A stretch of DNA of 64,000 bases from Triatoma infestans (taxonomy: Eukaryota > Arthropoda > Insecta > Hemiptera > Reduviidae). Positions 10,781-21,970 of this stretch are shown piece after piece. A program made the translations under genes and the position numbers. Every line of letters starts with the position of its first letter. Position 1 is the stretch's first letter. The notes beneath the pieces are model-generated. The model made no database searches. It worked only from the letters and a program-made list of their open reading frames with translations, and had not been told where the DNA came from. The stretch is taken from the NCBI GenBank assembly GCA_011037195.1, contig JAAEAF010002590.1, forward strand, positions 1 to 64,000, in the 5' to 3' direction.

Positions 10781-12338
10781 AAATCTGTTGTGAAACACTC
10801 ATACGCAACTTTCTCAGTAACGTCGCACTTCCGGTCAACCGATTTTCTTCAAACTGGGAATTTTGGCAACTTATATAATTTCTAATGAATATTATTTAGT
10901 TGTCAGAATATTGTATAGCACATTGTTGAACTGCAATAGTACATTAGAGAAAAACATAACCCCAACTCTCCGCTAAAAGTTCCCTTAAATAAATTTTCCC
11001 GGAGAAATGTTTCAAATAAAAGTTGTAGGTCTTTGTTGTAGTTGATATACCAAATTTAAAGAAAATCGTCGGCGCCATTTTCGTGAAAATCACAAAAAAA
11101 ATGAAAAACAAAAAATCCTTTTAGTAAAGGTGCACTTCCGGTTGATGGATTTTACCGGAAATCTTCGTGTTTGATGTGGTGGTAGTACTTAAACGGAATA
11201 ACCAAGTTTGAGCTTGGAATAACCAAGCATTGAGCACCTTTTCGTTTTTTTGAGATATTCTTTTCACACACATCCATATACATACAGACCATTTTCTAAA
11301 AACCACTTTTTACTTTCTCTTACTCCTAGTAAGAGGAAGTATTGTAATCGTGTCAAGTTTTCAATATTGAGTTTTCACCGGAAATATCCGTTTTCAGATC
11401 CCCTGAGTCCAAAAAGTGGTTTTTAGCTTTAGGTTTGTGTGTATGTATGTGAACATCATAGCTCAAAAAAGAAAAGTCGTAGAAAGTTCGATCTTGATAT
11501 TGCGTTTAGTTATCACCATAGGATCCGACAGTGGGTCATCTGTCAAAATTCCTCAACCGGAAGTACTACTTTACTAGTTTTTTTTTTTTCTCAAAAATGG
11601 CTCCAACAATTTTCTTCAAACTTGGTATTCACATACACATACTAACAACTATACTTTTATTTGACTTTCTCCGGGAAAATTCATTTAAGAGCACTTCTGG
11701 GGGAGAGGTGGGGGGTTAGGTTTTCATCTAAAGTGCTATTTCAGTTTATTAGACAATTCTGCCATTTAAATAATGTTAATTAGAATTTTGAATATGTTGT
11801 TGAAATTCTGAGTTTGAAAAAAAATCGGATAACCGGAATTGTGTTTATTTTACCAAGTTTACTAAATGATTTTTTTTTTTTCACTTTTTCGCGACTTTCT
11901 TAAAAATGCCTCCAACGATTTTCTTGAAACTTCATATATAAACTAAACATGCAAAGATCTACAACTTTTTATTTAAAACATTTCTCTCGGAAAATTCATT
12001 TAAGGGCACTTTTTGGGGAGGGGTGGTGTTACAGCTTCCTTTAAAGTGCTATCATAGTTGATTATACAATTCTATCATCCAAACAAAATTAATTAGAAAT
12101 AAATAGATTGCTTCAGTTTTCGAGGAATTTCGTAAATTTGGTAAACAAAGTATAAAATTTGTCAATTATAATTTTGAATACTGGAAGTAAGAGAAAGTTG
12201 TGTGAGTGTTTCACACCAGATTTTTTTTTTTAGATTCAAGTGACCAAAAAACTTGTATTTCCAGTGAAAACTCAGTTTCGAAAATCGGGCACGATCGCAA
12301 CACCTTCCTCTTACTATTATTACTAAAAGAAAGTAAAA
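10781..12338 (-). repeat. Family A repeat, host of a nested copy
   Basis: Minus-strand copy. Its 3' hairpin lies at 10783-10815 (TGTTGTGAAACACTCATACG) and its body runs to about 11310, where AAAAACCACTTTT is interrupted. The rest (TTTTTAGATTCAAGTGACC... to AAAGTAAAAA at about 12338) lies beyond the inserted copy. The two halves join in a T tract. Confidence 0.85.
11311..12222 (+). repeat. Family A repeat inserted into another family A copy
   Basis: Complete copy from TACTTTCTCTTACTCC to the hairpin TGTGAGTGTTTCACACCAGA. It sits inside the T tract of the minus-strand copy, which resumes after it. This fixes the element ends to within the T run and shows insertion between T residues without a longer duplication. 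Confidence 0.88.
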
Positions 12339-14172
12339 AGGGTAAATTCAGGGAAATGTATATATTTCTTAAATACGCTATAAAGTATTGACAGTTAATT
12401 TTACATGAATTCTCTAAAAAATTTGTTACCCTGTCCAAAATATTTGGTTTTGTTTTTTGATATTCAATTTTTTGTCAAAAAAAAGCAAACTCCTGACAGT
12501 TTCCGAAAATTATACCAGTTTTTGTTCTAATTAAGGTATAACGTTTATTTTGTATTATATATTATATATCTTCAACTTCTAACTCAATTTGCTAAATTAT
12601 TTTTTAATTGCATCTTTTTTCTTAAAAAAAAAAATATGAACCATTTTATTAAACCGTTCAATCTATTTATAATCCAAGCAGAATGCCAGATTCAATAATA
12701 AAACGAACAAGATTACATCATAACATGGATGGAAGCAAGGAATGAAGCAAAAAAAAAAAAAGAAAAACCTAACCTTTATAATGGCCTAACAAACATGGGG
12801 AAATATGATTAATATTCAAACTGTTACTGAATACAGAGAATGGTTTGAGTGTGTTACGTACAGATAAATTGAGCGGGAAATCTACCAGCATTGCCTGTCA
12901 TCATCAACAAAGAGGGGGGGGATCAGTGAGTCTGTATAATCCATCTCCAACCCCCCATATAAAATCTTTCTGCCGTTTACACCCACCATTATCATTCAAA
13001 CAACTCCCGTTCCCTTCTTCTTCTATTATATCCTACAATGAAACTCGTAAATAAATTCTCTTAACATTAGAACCCCCCCCCTGTTCTGTTAAACTCCTAA
13101 ACAGTTAAGTTATATCCATAGTATAAGTAATTTGTAAAATATTACTATACGACAAAAATTTATCGGTTTAGTATATACGCCAAGAATAAGGGTGTGTAAA
13201 TAAAGGAGACAGACAATGGTCATGGGAATTGTTACCCCCCTCCCCTCCCCGGGAATTATTGATTTAACAATAATAAATGACTAAACATCATAAAGTTAAC
13301 GACGATGGGGCTATATACTATTTTTGCCAAATAAATTGATTATAAAATGTATTAGTCATTCCGAAAACTAAACTCAAACTAAAACTCAGTTAATATTAAT
13401 TTATAAGTTTGTTTATTATTAAAAGTAAATATTACTGTAACAATTATATTTGCCATAGTGAAAAAAAAAATGATCCTTTTTGGTTTCGATGATCAGTGGA
13501 GCAGTTTGACTAAGTAATGAAGCATTACTCCATTTCTTTGTTTCTTTGCGATTATTCTAAAATTATTTCAATGATTAATCATTATTTATAATTTTGATAA
13601 ATTTTTTTTTCAATATTTATTTTATAAAATTTTGGTTAAGTTTAAGTTAATCCGTCGATGACGGTGACACAATTTTGCGTGCCAAAAAAAATGGATCACC
13701 CAAAGGGAAGCTAAGTTTAATAAAATAAATTGTAGAAATTTTCACAATTTATTTATGTAAAATGTATGAGAAATTGGAGAAAAAAAAAACCGATAATAAT
13801 TAGAGTTAACGTCTTTTAATAGGGCAGGGTGATTCGAAAGTGCTGATCGATTGTAGTATCTTAACCCAGTCTAATCATAAATGATGACGCAGCTCTTCTT
13901 AGTAGTTTGACGATTGAGAAAATACCTTTAGCGGCAATCGATTTGTTCACTTTTTCTTCTCTGGATTATTTCTTTCTTCACTGATAGCAAAGCTTTCTAT
14001 GGTAGAAAGCTTATAACTATAGATATATGAGGGGAAACTTATACATAGTCCCCCTGGAAGATGATATCAGCATGATCATTCATCATAGATAACAAACCTA
14101 GTCTTGAAAGCCTTGTCGATGTACCGATATGGCCTTCAAACGAAAATCTCGAACCCAAAGCATCCAAATACG
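12339..14172. other. AT-rich interval without gene
   Basis: Nearly 2 kb with homopolymer A/T runs, C-runs (13072-13081, 13236-13252) and only short open frames that do not resemble proteins. Nothing further is supported. Confidence 0.45.
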
Positions 14173-14356
14173 GTTAGATTAGATTAGATTGAAAAACGGA
14201 GTGGGCAAAAAACTTCATTCCACAGCGACCTGCACTAAGAGGTTTATTGTGGATCAAGGTGGAATTATAGCACATCTTTCAGCTTCGCCCCCTTAATCAG
14301 GCCTAGCAAAAAGCTAAAAGTGGCTCTGTCATAAAGCTCGTGGCTTACGTTCCTAC
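14173..14356 (-). mobile_element. LINE 3' end with TAATC-type tail
   Basis: The plus strand reads TTAGATTAGATTAGATT at 14173-14190, the reverse complement of the (AATCT)n tail that ends the RNase H LINEs near 16.5, 21.2 and 31.3 kb. The adjoining 165 bp should be 3' untranslated sequence. It is interrupted by a solo LTR at 14357. Confidence 0.5.
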
Positions 14357-14698
14357 TGTAGGGGTAGTGAACCCCCACCACTCATCCACACTAGCGAGTG
14401 AACCCCCACCACGCATCAGAGAGAAAGAGCCCCTCTCGAGAGAGAGGAGAGGAGAGGCCAGTTGGATATATATACGAGAGACAGAGTCAAAAAGATATTC
14501 TGTTCACAGTCTTACACTTGAATTGTACATATCGTTTAGCCACGTCAGTCAGTCTGTTCTGTTCTTGTAGTGTTAAGTATACAGTCCTTGGCAGTCAGTC
14601 ATATACATATATATCAATTATATATATCTTATACCGATATTAAGGTGTTATTTATCTATCAACATCTACAACCAACATCTCCTCCTACAACCATTACA
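14357..14698 (+). mobile_element. Solo LTR with 4-bp target duplication
   Basis: A 342-bp block starting TGTAGGGG and ending CCATTACA, flanked on both sides by CTAC (14353-14356 and 14699-14702). TG...CA ends and a 4-bp duplication fit Gypsy-type LTR retrotransposons. A TATA-like ATATATATA (14467) is followed by a probable transcribed region. GTGAACCCCCACCAC occurs twice in tandem (14368, 14398). No coding region remains, so recombination has left one LTR. Confidence 0.75.
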
Positions 14699-14702
14699 CT
14701 AC

Positions 14703-15516
14703 CGACTATATAGTATTGAAGAACATTAAAAGCATTGGAAGCATACTAAATTTAATGCTGGTGGAAGCGTACACACACCTAATATGCAATTCCATACTCA
14801 TTTCTTTGAAATTTCAGTAGAATTTGAGACAATAAAAGTAATTCTAAGCTATCATTAATAAAATATCACAAACGAAAAGTATTAATTAGCATATTAAAAA
14901 TAAAGTATTAGTCCTAATATCTAAATTTATTGCTTCTTTCGATTAATTAGTTTGTTTTCAAAAAAATAAATCAATTAAGTCCCAGATATATAATTTACAA
15001 TGATTAGAATAAAACAAAACAAAAAAAAAAGGCGCGACAAAGGGACTGTAAAAGAAACGTACTATTTGCAGTCAAAAGTGTATTATTTATTTAAAGATAC
15101 ATTCAATGTGGTGGCCAGCTAATTTATTTACCCGTCACAGATCAATTACCCGCTTTCACTATCTTTGTTGCCAAGGACGTAACTACCAAATATACCAGTT
15201 CGCTCTTAGTATTATCAGTTTAGATTTTTAATTTAGTCTTATTCTAAATATAATTATCTTTTCTGCTTTATTTTTAAAGATATTTAATTAACCTTTTCAT
15301 GTCATTATTGACATTATTTATTGTGAGTTTTTTTTTTTTTGAACGCCATTAGAGGAATCTTTGCAATTTTTTTTTGTAATCAACAATGATAATTATTAAT
15401 TTTTATTTCATTTTTTATACAAAAGTAATATTGTTACCATACAAATGGAGCTATCAAGTTTCTTTAGAGCAAATAAAAAAACCTTACTGAAATAGAGTTT
15501 TATTGGTTTCACTTTA
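14703..15516. other. No gene seen
   Basis: AT-rich. No coding frame, RNA gene or family member recognised. Confidence 0.4.
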
Positions 15517-16075
15517 TTAAGAGGAAGTATTGCGTATCAAATTTTCGATATCGAGTTTTCACCGGAAATATACGTTTCGGGATCCACTAAGTCCGAAAAA
15601 GTAGTTTTTAAAAATTGGTACGCGCGCATATTTGTGTGTGTGTGTGTGTGTGGTCAGCATAAATAAAAAATGGAAAATTATAGAATGTCTCAAATATGAT
15701 ATTTTGTGTACTTTCCACCATGAAAATGGACAATAAGGTTTTGGACAACATCGGTCAACAGGAGAAGTACCACCGTTTTTTGAGATTTTCTTTCGAAAGC
15801 GGCTTCAACGATTTTCTTTAAACTTCTTATATTAATTATATATATATAAAGAGATATAACTTTTATTTTTGAAACGTTTTTTCCTGGAAAAATTCATATA
15901 AGGAGGGTTTTTGAGGGAATGGGGATTATGCTTTACTCTAATGTGCCATTGTATTTTATTATACGATTAATCAGAATTAAATTATATTGCCAAAACACCG
16001 AGTTTAAACAAAAAAAAATCGATTGACGGGGAATTGCGACTGAAATGATTTTTCAATTTTCTGCAATTTTCAGAA
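15517..16075 (+). repeat. Family A repeat, 3' truncated
   Basis: Begins with TTAAGAGGAAGTATTG, includes the (GT)n tract at 15635-15650 and one to two diverged monomers, and stops where the LINE fragment begins at about 16076. Confidence 0.8.
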
Positions 16076-16526
16076 CGCAAGATGGGATGAACTAATCCTG
16101 GTTGTGACATTTCGGTAAGCCTTACTTTTTTCAGGCAGAGCTGGTGGCAATCATTATCTATGCCACTGAGATAAAAAGATGAGGGGCACATAATTCCCAG
16201 AGTCTTCATCTTCTCAGACAGCCAGGCAGTTCTACGAGCCATCAGCTCGTTCCAAGGGCTATTCGAGACTGGTGTGGGACTGCTTGGGCATTTTGATGGC
16301 GATTAGTAAGCCAAAACAAGGTTTTTCTAGTTTGGGTTTTTAGACATTCAGAATATACGTATAGATTGCCCACCTTTCTCTAGCATCGCAAACCATCCAG
16401 GATGGGAGCACAATAGTGGTTGGTGAAAACTCCAGGCCAGAGTAGGCGAAGAAGATCAATCCCATAAGGGCCGCGGTAGTGTAGGGCTTGCTTGCTAACC
16501 AACCCTCACAGAATCTAATCTAATCA
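16076..16526 (+). mobile_element. LINE 3' fragment with RNase H remnant and AATCT tail
   Basis: Translation in mixed frames gives AELVAIIIYATEI (glutamate-bearing helix of RNase H, about 16135-16170) and IFSDSQAVLRAISS (third catalytic Asp, about 16207-16245). It closes with AGAATCTAATCTAATC at 16511-16526. Related to the better frame at 17.6 kb. Too decayed to encode protein. Confidence 0.75.
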
Positions 16527-17055
16527 TTTTAGTGAATGTCCTATTTGTGTGTATGTATGAGGGTGCGCGTTTTGTGTGTGGTGTGTGAATGGGGGGGAGG
16601 GGCTCAACAATTTACAGGAAGTTCCTACTTAATGTACTGTTTATGTATCAAAGGAATTTCATGCAAAAGTTTCTATCATAATCTTTTTATTCAGTTTAGA
16701 TTAAGATCATTGAAGAGAATCAGATATTTGTTTTGTTGGGGTAAAATTGGTGACTAATAATTCCATCTTTTTAAAAATCTATATTTTTAAAGCTTAAAAA
16801 ATAGGGACGTTTCTACCAAAAAAAAAAACATTCATCATCAGCCTATAACTGGAGAATACATAATTTTTTATTTATTAATAATTTTTGAGAAATGTATATT
16901 ACTGTATGCGATCATATTTTTCGATATAAATGATAGCTATGGTATGATTTCTTACGTAGAGAATTAATTTATCATTTAACACTAATTTACTACACTTAAC
17001 TTAAAATGTCACTCAGAAAAATTAATAAATATAGTAAACAAATTAGTAAATCCGT
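16527..17055. other. No gene seen
   Basis: Contains a GT-rich tract (16545-16590) and AT-rich sequence. No supported feature. Confidence 0.4.
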
Positions 17056-17061
17056 GTTTTA

Positions 17062-17470
17062 TTACTCACCTGGGGAGCACATCTTCAGTATGTAACACAG
17101 AAGGCGAAGACGTCTCTCTGTGGAGTCACCAGAGCTTGTGGAAAAACATGGGGACTTTCCCCAAAAATGGCCCACTAGCTCTACAAACGGACCATCATAC
17201 CTGTCCTGACCTACGGGGCAGTGGTTTGGTGGCCGAAAATGGAACAGCAAGGCGCGAGGAAGAGCCTCTCTGGGGTTCAGAGACTGGCGTGCATGCTGAT
17301 TTCGGGGGCGTTTTGTAGTGCCCCAACGACTGCATTAGAGGTTCTGCTGGGGTTGCCTCCTCTGCATCTTTTGATACAGGCGGAGGCGAGAGCCAGTGCG
17401 TACAGACTAATGAACAATGGCCAATGGAAGCATAGAAGCTCCCATAGAAGACCCTGGCCCTATCCTTAGG
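17062..17470 (+). pseudogene. LINE reverse transcriptase thumb/connection remnant
   Basis: Reading two frames gives THLQYVTQKAKTSLCGVTRAC-like sequence, then LTYGAVVWWPKME (about 17205-17240) and VQRLACMLISGAFCSAPT followed by ALEVLLGLPPLHLLIQAEA (17275-17400). The TYGAVVWW and ALEVLLGLPPL motifs are characteristic of the region just after the polymerase palm in arthropod LINEs. A stop in the first part and a frame change before RNase H break the reading frame. Confidence 0.82.
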
Positions 17471-17560
17471 ATAGCTGGGGAGGTGAGTTGTCCAACGTTC
17501 CACTTTGAGCTCCCCTTTCAAGTGATAGTAACGTCACGGTCGGAGTGGGCTAAAAGTTGA

Positions 17561-18439
17561 GAGAAACGGGGCCGGATTGGGGGATCCTGGTTTACGGATG
17601 GGTCTAAAATGGCCTGCGGAACTGGAGCCGGGATTTATGGGGTCAAACCGGAGGTACGTATTGCGAAGCCTCTCGGGGGTTACTCCACAGTATTCCAGGC
17701 TGAAGTGTATGCAATAAAGACCTGTGCTGAGGAGAACCTGCGTATGGACTCTAGAAATAGAGAGATATGCATCTTCTCGGACAGCCAGGCTGCGCTGAAC
17801 GCTCTTCGGGCGTTCAGAATCACCTCCCCTTTGGGCAGGGAGTGTAGAGACTCCCTGGAGGCATTAGCCCGGCACAACAAAGTTCGGCTAGTATGGGTGC
17901 CGGGGCATAAGGGGATCATAGGAAACGAAATAGCCGACCAACTGGCCAGGGAGGGAGCGAACGCTCCCTTCCTCGGACCGGAACCTGCTCTAGGGGTGGC
18001 CAAAAGTATGGTAAGAGCGGCTCTGAGAGACTGGACTCGGAGGGAACATAACCGATACTGGAGGCTGAGTACTGGAGCGAAACACGGCAAAATGGTCATG
18101 CCAGAGCTGTGTGAAAGAAGGACCAGATACATCCTGGGTCTAAGCAGGTATCAGATCTCTCTGATAACGGGCCTGTTTACTGGGCATGGCAGGTTCAAAA
18201 AACATCTACACAAGGTGGGGTTAGTGGATGTAGAGTCCTTGTGCAGACTGTGTCAGGAGGAGCAGGAGACGGCCTCTCACCTGTTGTTTGATTGCGTTGC
18301 AATCGGCAGACTGAGGTACGAGATCTTCGGCACGTTGAGACCGGAGGAAATCGTGCTCCAGGAGGGACTGGTGGGGAAGGTTTTGGACCTCATGAAGAGG
18401 GGGGCTTCCGCTACTAGGTTTGAGGGGTTGGCACAATAA
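17561..18439 (+). CDS. LINE RNase H domain plus CCHC knuckle (partial ORF)
   Basis: Open frame from just after a stop at 17558-17560 to the stop at 18437-18439; the first ATG is at 17609, but the domain begins before it, so this is the 3' part of a polyprotein frame. RNase H removes RNA from the RNA/DNA hybrid during retrotransposition. All four acidic residues are visible: Asp in FTDGSKM (about 17597), Glu in FQAEVYAIKTC (about 17702), Asp in IFSDSQAAL (about 17779) and Asp in GNEIADQLA (about 17936), with the His of WVPGHKG before the last. The C-terminus has CRLCQEEQETASHLLFDC (CX2CX8HX4C), a likely nucleic-acid-binding knuckle. The frame is intact over 290 codons, suggesting a young insertion, but the upstream part is broken. 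Confidence 0.9.
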   Translation, partial: EKRGRIGGSWFTDGSKMACGTGAGIYGVKPEVRIAKPLGGYSTVFQAEVYAIKTCAEENLRMDSRNREICIFSDSQAALNALRAFRITSPLGRECRDSLEALARHNKVRLVWVPGHKGIIGNEIADQLAREGANAPFLGPEPALGVAKSMVRAALRDWTRREHNRYWRLSTGAKHGKMVMPELCERRTRYILGLSRYQISLITGLFTGHGRFKKHLHKVGLVDVESLCRLCQEEQETASHLLFDCVAIGRLRYEIFGTLRPEEIVLQEGLVGKVLDLMKRGASATRFEGLAQ

Positions 18440-18500
18440 GCCTCAATGGGAGGCTGCGGTGCCTGGGTTTTTAGTCCCCCCCCTGCAGCATTCTAATTCT

Positions 18501-19351
18501 AAATCCCTGTTTTTATATTGTACAAATAATATATAGTTAAAAAAGCGATATCCTCATATCACACATGTGCATTTGTAATTTTTATAAATAATATTCCGAG
18601 AAAACTAAATGATTTTTAAATCGTACTATAGAAATTGAAACTTAATACTTCTCATTAAATTGCCAATATGGCGTACAACTTCCATTATATAAATGAGTAT
18701 AGTACAAATTCTAAATTGGAAAACAAATGACAATAGTGCTATTAAAATAAGTCACATAAAAGTGAAGTTTTTATAAACATCAAACAAATAAAATAAAAAT
18801 AAAAACTTGAAACGTAATAGTAGAGCCTTGATTTTTTTCCCCTTTTTTTATGTTCAGCATTAAAACAACTGATACAATTGTAAAAAGATTTTTAGCATAA
18901 ACAGAGTTAGTATGTATAACAAACTATCAGAAAGTATTCCAAGCATGGCGTCTGGGTTATCGATCAAGACCGGCTGGTGCCGCATTTCCCATTTCCATTC
19001 TGTTTGGGCTAGCTTTTCTCTTTTCACTACTTTTATTTCCTCTAGTGGAAGAGATACGATTGAGATCAAGATTTAGATAAACTATGAATTATTATTATTA
19101 TTATTATTTTTTTTTAAAGGTGAAATTTCGAAGTTATCTATACAGTAATATGAACCATTTATAAAAAATAATACAACAGAACAATTGAAAGAAGTATAAT
19201 TATGTTTACAATATTTTGTCATATTTTATTAATATTGCATCATATAACATTGATATCTAATTACAATTGCTCAGGTTTGAATTGTCATCTAGAATTATAA
19301 AAAAAAACTAATATAAATTGGAAAACTGGGTCACTATTATAACCATGTATT
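18501..19351. other. No gene seen; (ATT)n tract
   Basis: AT-rich with an ATT microsatellite at 19088-19107. No coding or RNA gene supported. Confidence 0.4.
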
Positions 19352-19950
19352 ACTTTCTTCTTACTCCTAGTAAGAGGAAGTATTGTAATCGTGCCAAATT
19401 TTTGATATCGAATTTTCACCGGAAATATCCGTTTTGAGGTCCCCTGAGTCCAAAAAAGTGGTTTTTAGCAAATGGTGTGTGTGTGTTTGCACAGCATAGC
19501 TAAAAAACGAAAAATTGCAGAAAGTTCAAACTTGATATTCCGTTTCGATATCACCATGGGATCCGATATTAGGTCAGCAGTCAAAATTCCTCGACCGGAA
19601 GTACCACTTTACAAAATGGTTTTTTTCACTTTTTTTTTTGCAATTTTCTCCAAAATAGCTCTAATTATTTTCTTTAAACTTAGTATATCAACTACACATA
19701 CAAAGATCGACAATTTTTATTTGTAATATTTCTCTGGGAAAATGCATTTAAGGGCACTCTTAAGGAAGGAGGTGGTGGGTTGTCCTCTAAAGTGCTATTT
19801 CACTTTATTACACACTTCGATTATCTAAATAATATTAATTACAATTAAATGTGTTGTTGAAATTCCGAGTCTGAAAAAAATCGAATGACCGAAAGTGCGT
19901 TTTTACTAAAATATATTATTCAGTTTTTTGGTATTTTTTTACTTTCTTGT
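19352..19950 (+). repeat. Family A repeat, 5' end plus first monomer
   Basis: Starts CTTCTTACTCCTAGTAAGAGG, has GTGTGTGT at 19475, CGACCGGAAGTACC at 19592 and a second-monomer start CCGAAAGTGCG at 19889; the 3' hairpin is missing. Confidence 0.85.
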
Positions 19951-20012
19951 TTTTTCTTCTTTGTTTTTCTGAAAAATTAATCTTTAAAAGGACTTATTTT
20001 TTAGCTAAGCTG

Positions 20013-20180
20013 GTGTAAGAAATATTGTAATCGTTACAAATTTTGTCAAAAATGAATTTTTCTACAGGAAATATATGTTTCGAAGCCCCCCCCCGCCGAG
20101 CTCGAAAAAATGACCTGTGTTGTTTTCGTTACCAAGAGTATGTGTGAATCATGATTTATACGATTACAATATGATTGCAA
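20013..20180 (+). repeat. Diverged family A 5' fragment
   Basis: TAAGAAATATTGTAATCGTTACAAATTTTG and GGAAATATATGTTTCGA match the family A start at reduced similarity. A C-run lies at 20089-20098. Confidence 0.5.
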
Positions 20181-20199
20181 TCAAAGTACACGATTTCTA

Positions 20200-21060
20200 A
20201 TTCACGGTATATTTATATAGATGGTGCCCAAGAACAGTAATGGTATGGGTTTTATGACCCCTACTATAACAAGAAATGTCCAATTTAAGTTGAAAGATTT
20301 TTACGTCCAGCTTCAGCGCGGAACTTATCGCCCTTAGAGAAGCTGGAAAGTATGCGACGGAAATCAGTGCAAACTGATACAATGGACAATATAATTATAT
20401 TATCGGACAACAAAGCTACCGTCACTGAATTGCGTTTTCCAGGGAGGAACTCCTGTTCCATTGTCCTGGAAATCGTTAATTTAATAAATTCTGTCTCCCG
20501 TAAAAAAAATCCATATTTTATGGATAAAGGGTCACGCATCAATAATGGGTAATGAAGTGGCTGTTCGCTTAGTTAAGGAAGTTGCTATGTTAGGTACAAA
20601 TTGCAAGTATCTTTGCCTCACTGGGGATGTCAAAATATTTGTTAAAATAATATCTTATCAAGATTGGCAAATTGAATATGATAAGAGTGAAGAAATCAAA
20701 GCCCGTTACTATTCGACTATTCAGCCTAATATTCCGACCAGACCATGGTACCATATAGAAAACGAGCCCCGACATTGTTACACAACAATGATCCGCTTAA
20801 GAACGGGACATAATAGAGCACTAAGCCTAGAATAGGCTTACAAGACAGACTGGAATGCCGGTATGGCGAGAGGGACAGTCCTGATGCCAACCATCTATTG
20901 CTGGATTGTGTGTATACCAACAATGGCAGGTATAAAATTTGGGATGTAATCCTAGAAAAAGGAATAGACCTGCCAACTAACCTACATAACTTATTAGTAA
21001 ATGGCGACAGAGATGTGATGAAAACAATATACAACTACATAAAAAATTATTCAATATTAA
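20200..21060 (+). mobile_element. Degenerate RNase H LINE 3' part
   Basis: Remains of a LINE C-terminal region across three frames. The RNase H start reads IYIDGA (20208), the central strand is IIILSDNKATVTE (20392-20430) and the last motif is KGHASIMGNEVAVRLVKE (20528-20580), in which the final catalytic Asp is replaced by Val. Near 20790 RLRTGHNRA and near 20850 a C...H...C knuckle (CRYGERDSPDANHLLLDC) precede DVMKTIYNYIK at the end. Frameshifts and the lost Asp make it dead. Similar in plan to the LINE at 38-40 kb. Confidence 0.78.
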
Positions 21061-21064
21061 TTTA

Positions 21065-21970
21065 ATAGAATTCCGAGTTTGATCACTAGAATATAATATG
21101 GAATGAGTGACTAATCTGCAAGTTCAGAAGGTCAAAAAAAAGAATAATCATGGTTTTGGTCAAAATCGATCAACCCAAAATATCACTTTCTAATCTAATC
21201 TAATCTCGAACGTGGGGCCTCCAAGGAGGTTCAGCACTTAGGCCGATCACGTCTGATCACGTCTTTGGATCCAGAATATGGGCACCAAATTTCAGGAATC
21301 ATCTGCAAGTATAATGCACGCAGTCTCCAAGCCTAAGGTGAAACGGTGTCTCATCTTTTTTTGGCCGCATTTCCTGCAAAGTGGGTCTTCCGCAAAGTGA
21401 CTTATATTAAGCAGATGCTTCCTTAAAAGGCAATGTCCTGTAACTAGGGCAGTAATTCTCCTTAGCTCCACTTTTATTCTGCCGAGGAGATAGGTTGCAC
21501 GAGTCTTTAAAGGGCCCTCCAAGAAAATCTCAGATGATGAAGAAAATCTTAGAGTGCCTCAGCCTCGCAATATTTTCCCCTCCCAATGGGCGTTCGTAAG
21601 GCGCCCTCTTTTGCCAGTCTGTCGGCTTTTTCGGTACCTTGAATCCCTTTGTGTCCCGGCATCCAGCCCAGCCAAAGGCTGTTGTGGTTTGCCAGAAAGT
21701 ATCACTTTAATGAATGATATTTTTCTTTTCCAATTTTTGCAATTTTTAGCTAAAGAAAATGGCCACCAAAGATTTATTTTAAATTGGGTTCAATCAGCTA
21801 GTTTTTTTTTGGTGGAGGGGAGAAGAACGCCCTTTAAACTAACTTGTCTTTACATCATATGATTCTTATCATACATAATAATAATAATAATAATATTAAT
21901 AGGAATTAAATGTGTTGCCCAAATTCTGATTTTGAAGGAAATTCGATTGACCGGAAGTGCAACACAACAA
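21065..21970 (+). repeat. Family A repeat, diverged, split by a LINE
   Basis: Left part 21065-21189 and right part 21700-21970 together form one diverged monomer pair (GGTCAAAATCGATCAACC, then GGAGGGGAGAAG and TTGACCGGAAGTGC). The LINE at 21190-21699 interrupts it. Confidence 0.6.
21190..21699 (-). mobile_element. 5'-truncated LINE with TAATC tail and 9-bp target duplication
   Basis: Minus-strand retroposed LINE end. TATCACTTT occurs at 21181-21189 and 21700-21708. From right to left: WMPGHKGIQGTEKADRLAKE (RNase H last motif, about 21665-21600, with the catalytic Asp present in KADRLA), then LRRITALVTGHCLLRKHL, FAEDPLCRKCGQ (damaged knuckle) and a 3' end of repeated AGATT (TAATC on the plus strand, 21190-21207). 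A partial frame of 76 codons (21522-21292) survives. Same family as the LINE ends at 16.5 and 31.3 kb. Confidence 0.85.

Larger units (their letters stand above)
17056..18500 (+). mobile_element. 5'-truncated RNase H-bearing LINE
   Basis: Best preserved LINE in the window, GC-richer than its surroundings. It holds the end of the reverse transcriptase, a full RNase H domain and a C-terminal zinc knuckle. It starts abruptly near 17056. The 3' untranslated region (18440-18500) ends in TTCTAATTCTAAATCC rather than a clear poly-A. An RNase H domain after the reverse transcriptase places it among I/R1/LOA-like LINEs; the exact clade is not decided. Confidence 0.88.

Noticed and set aside
17680..18132. 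150-codon minus-strand open frame
   Set aside because: Antisense to the RNase H frame that carries the catalytic residues; shadow.
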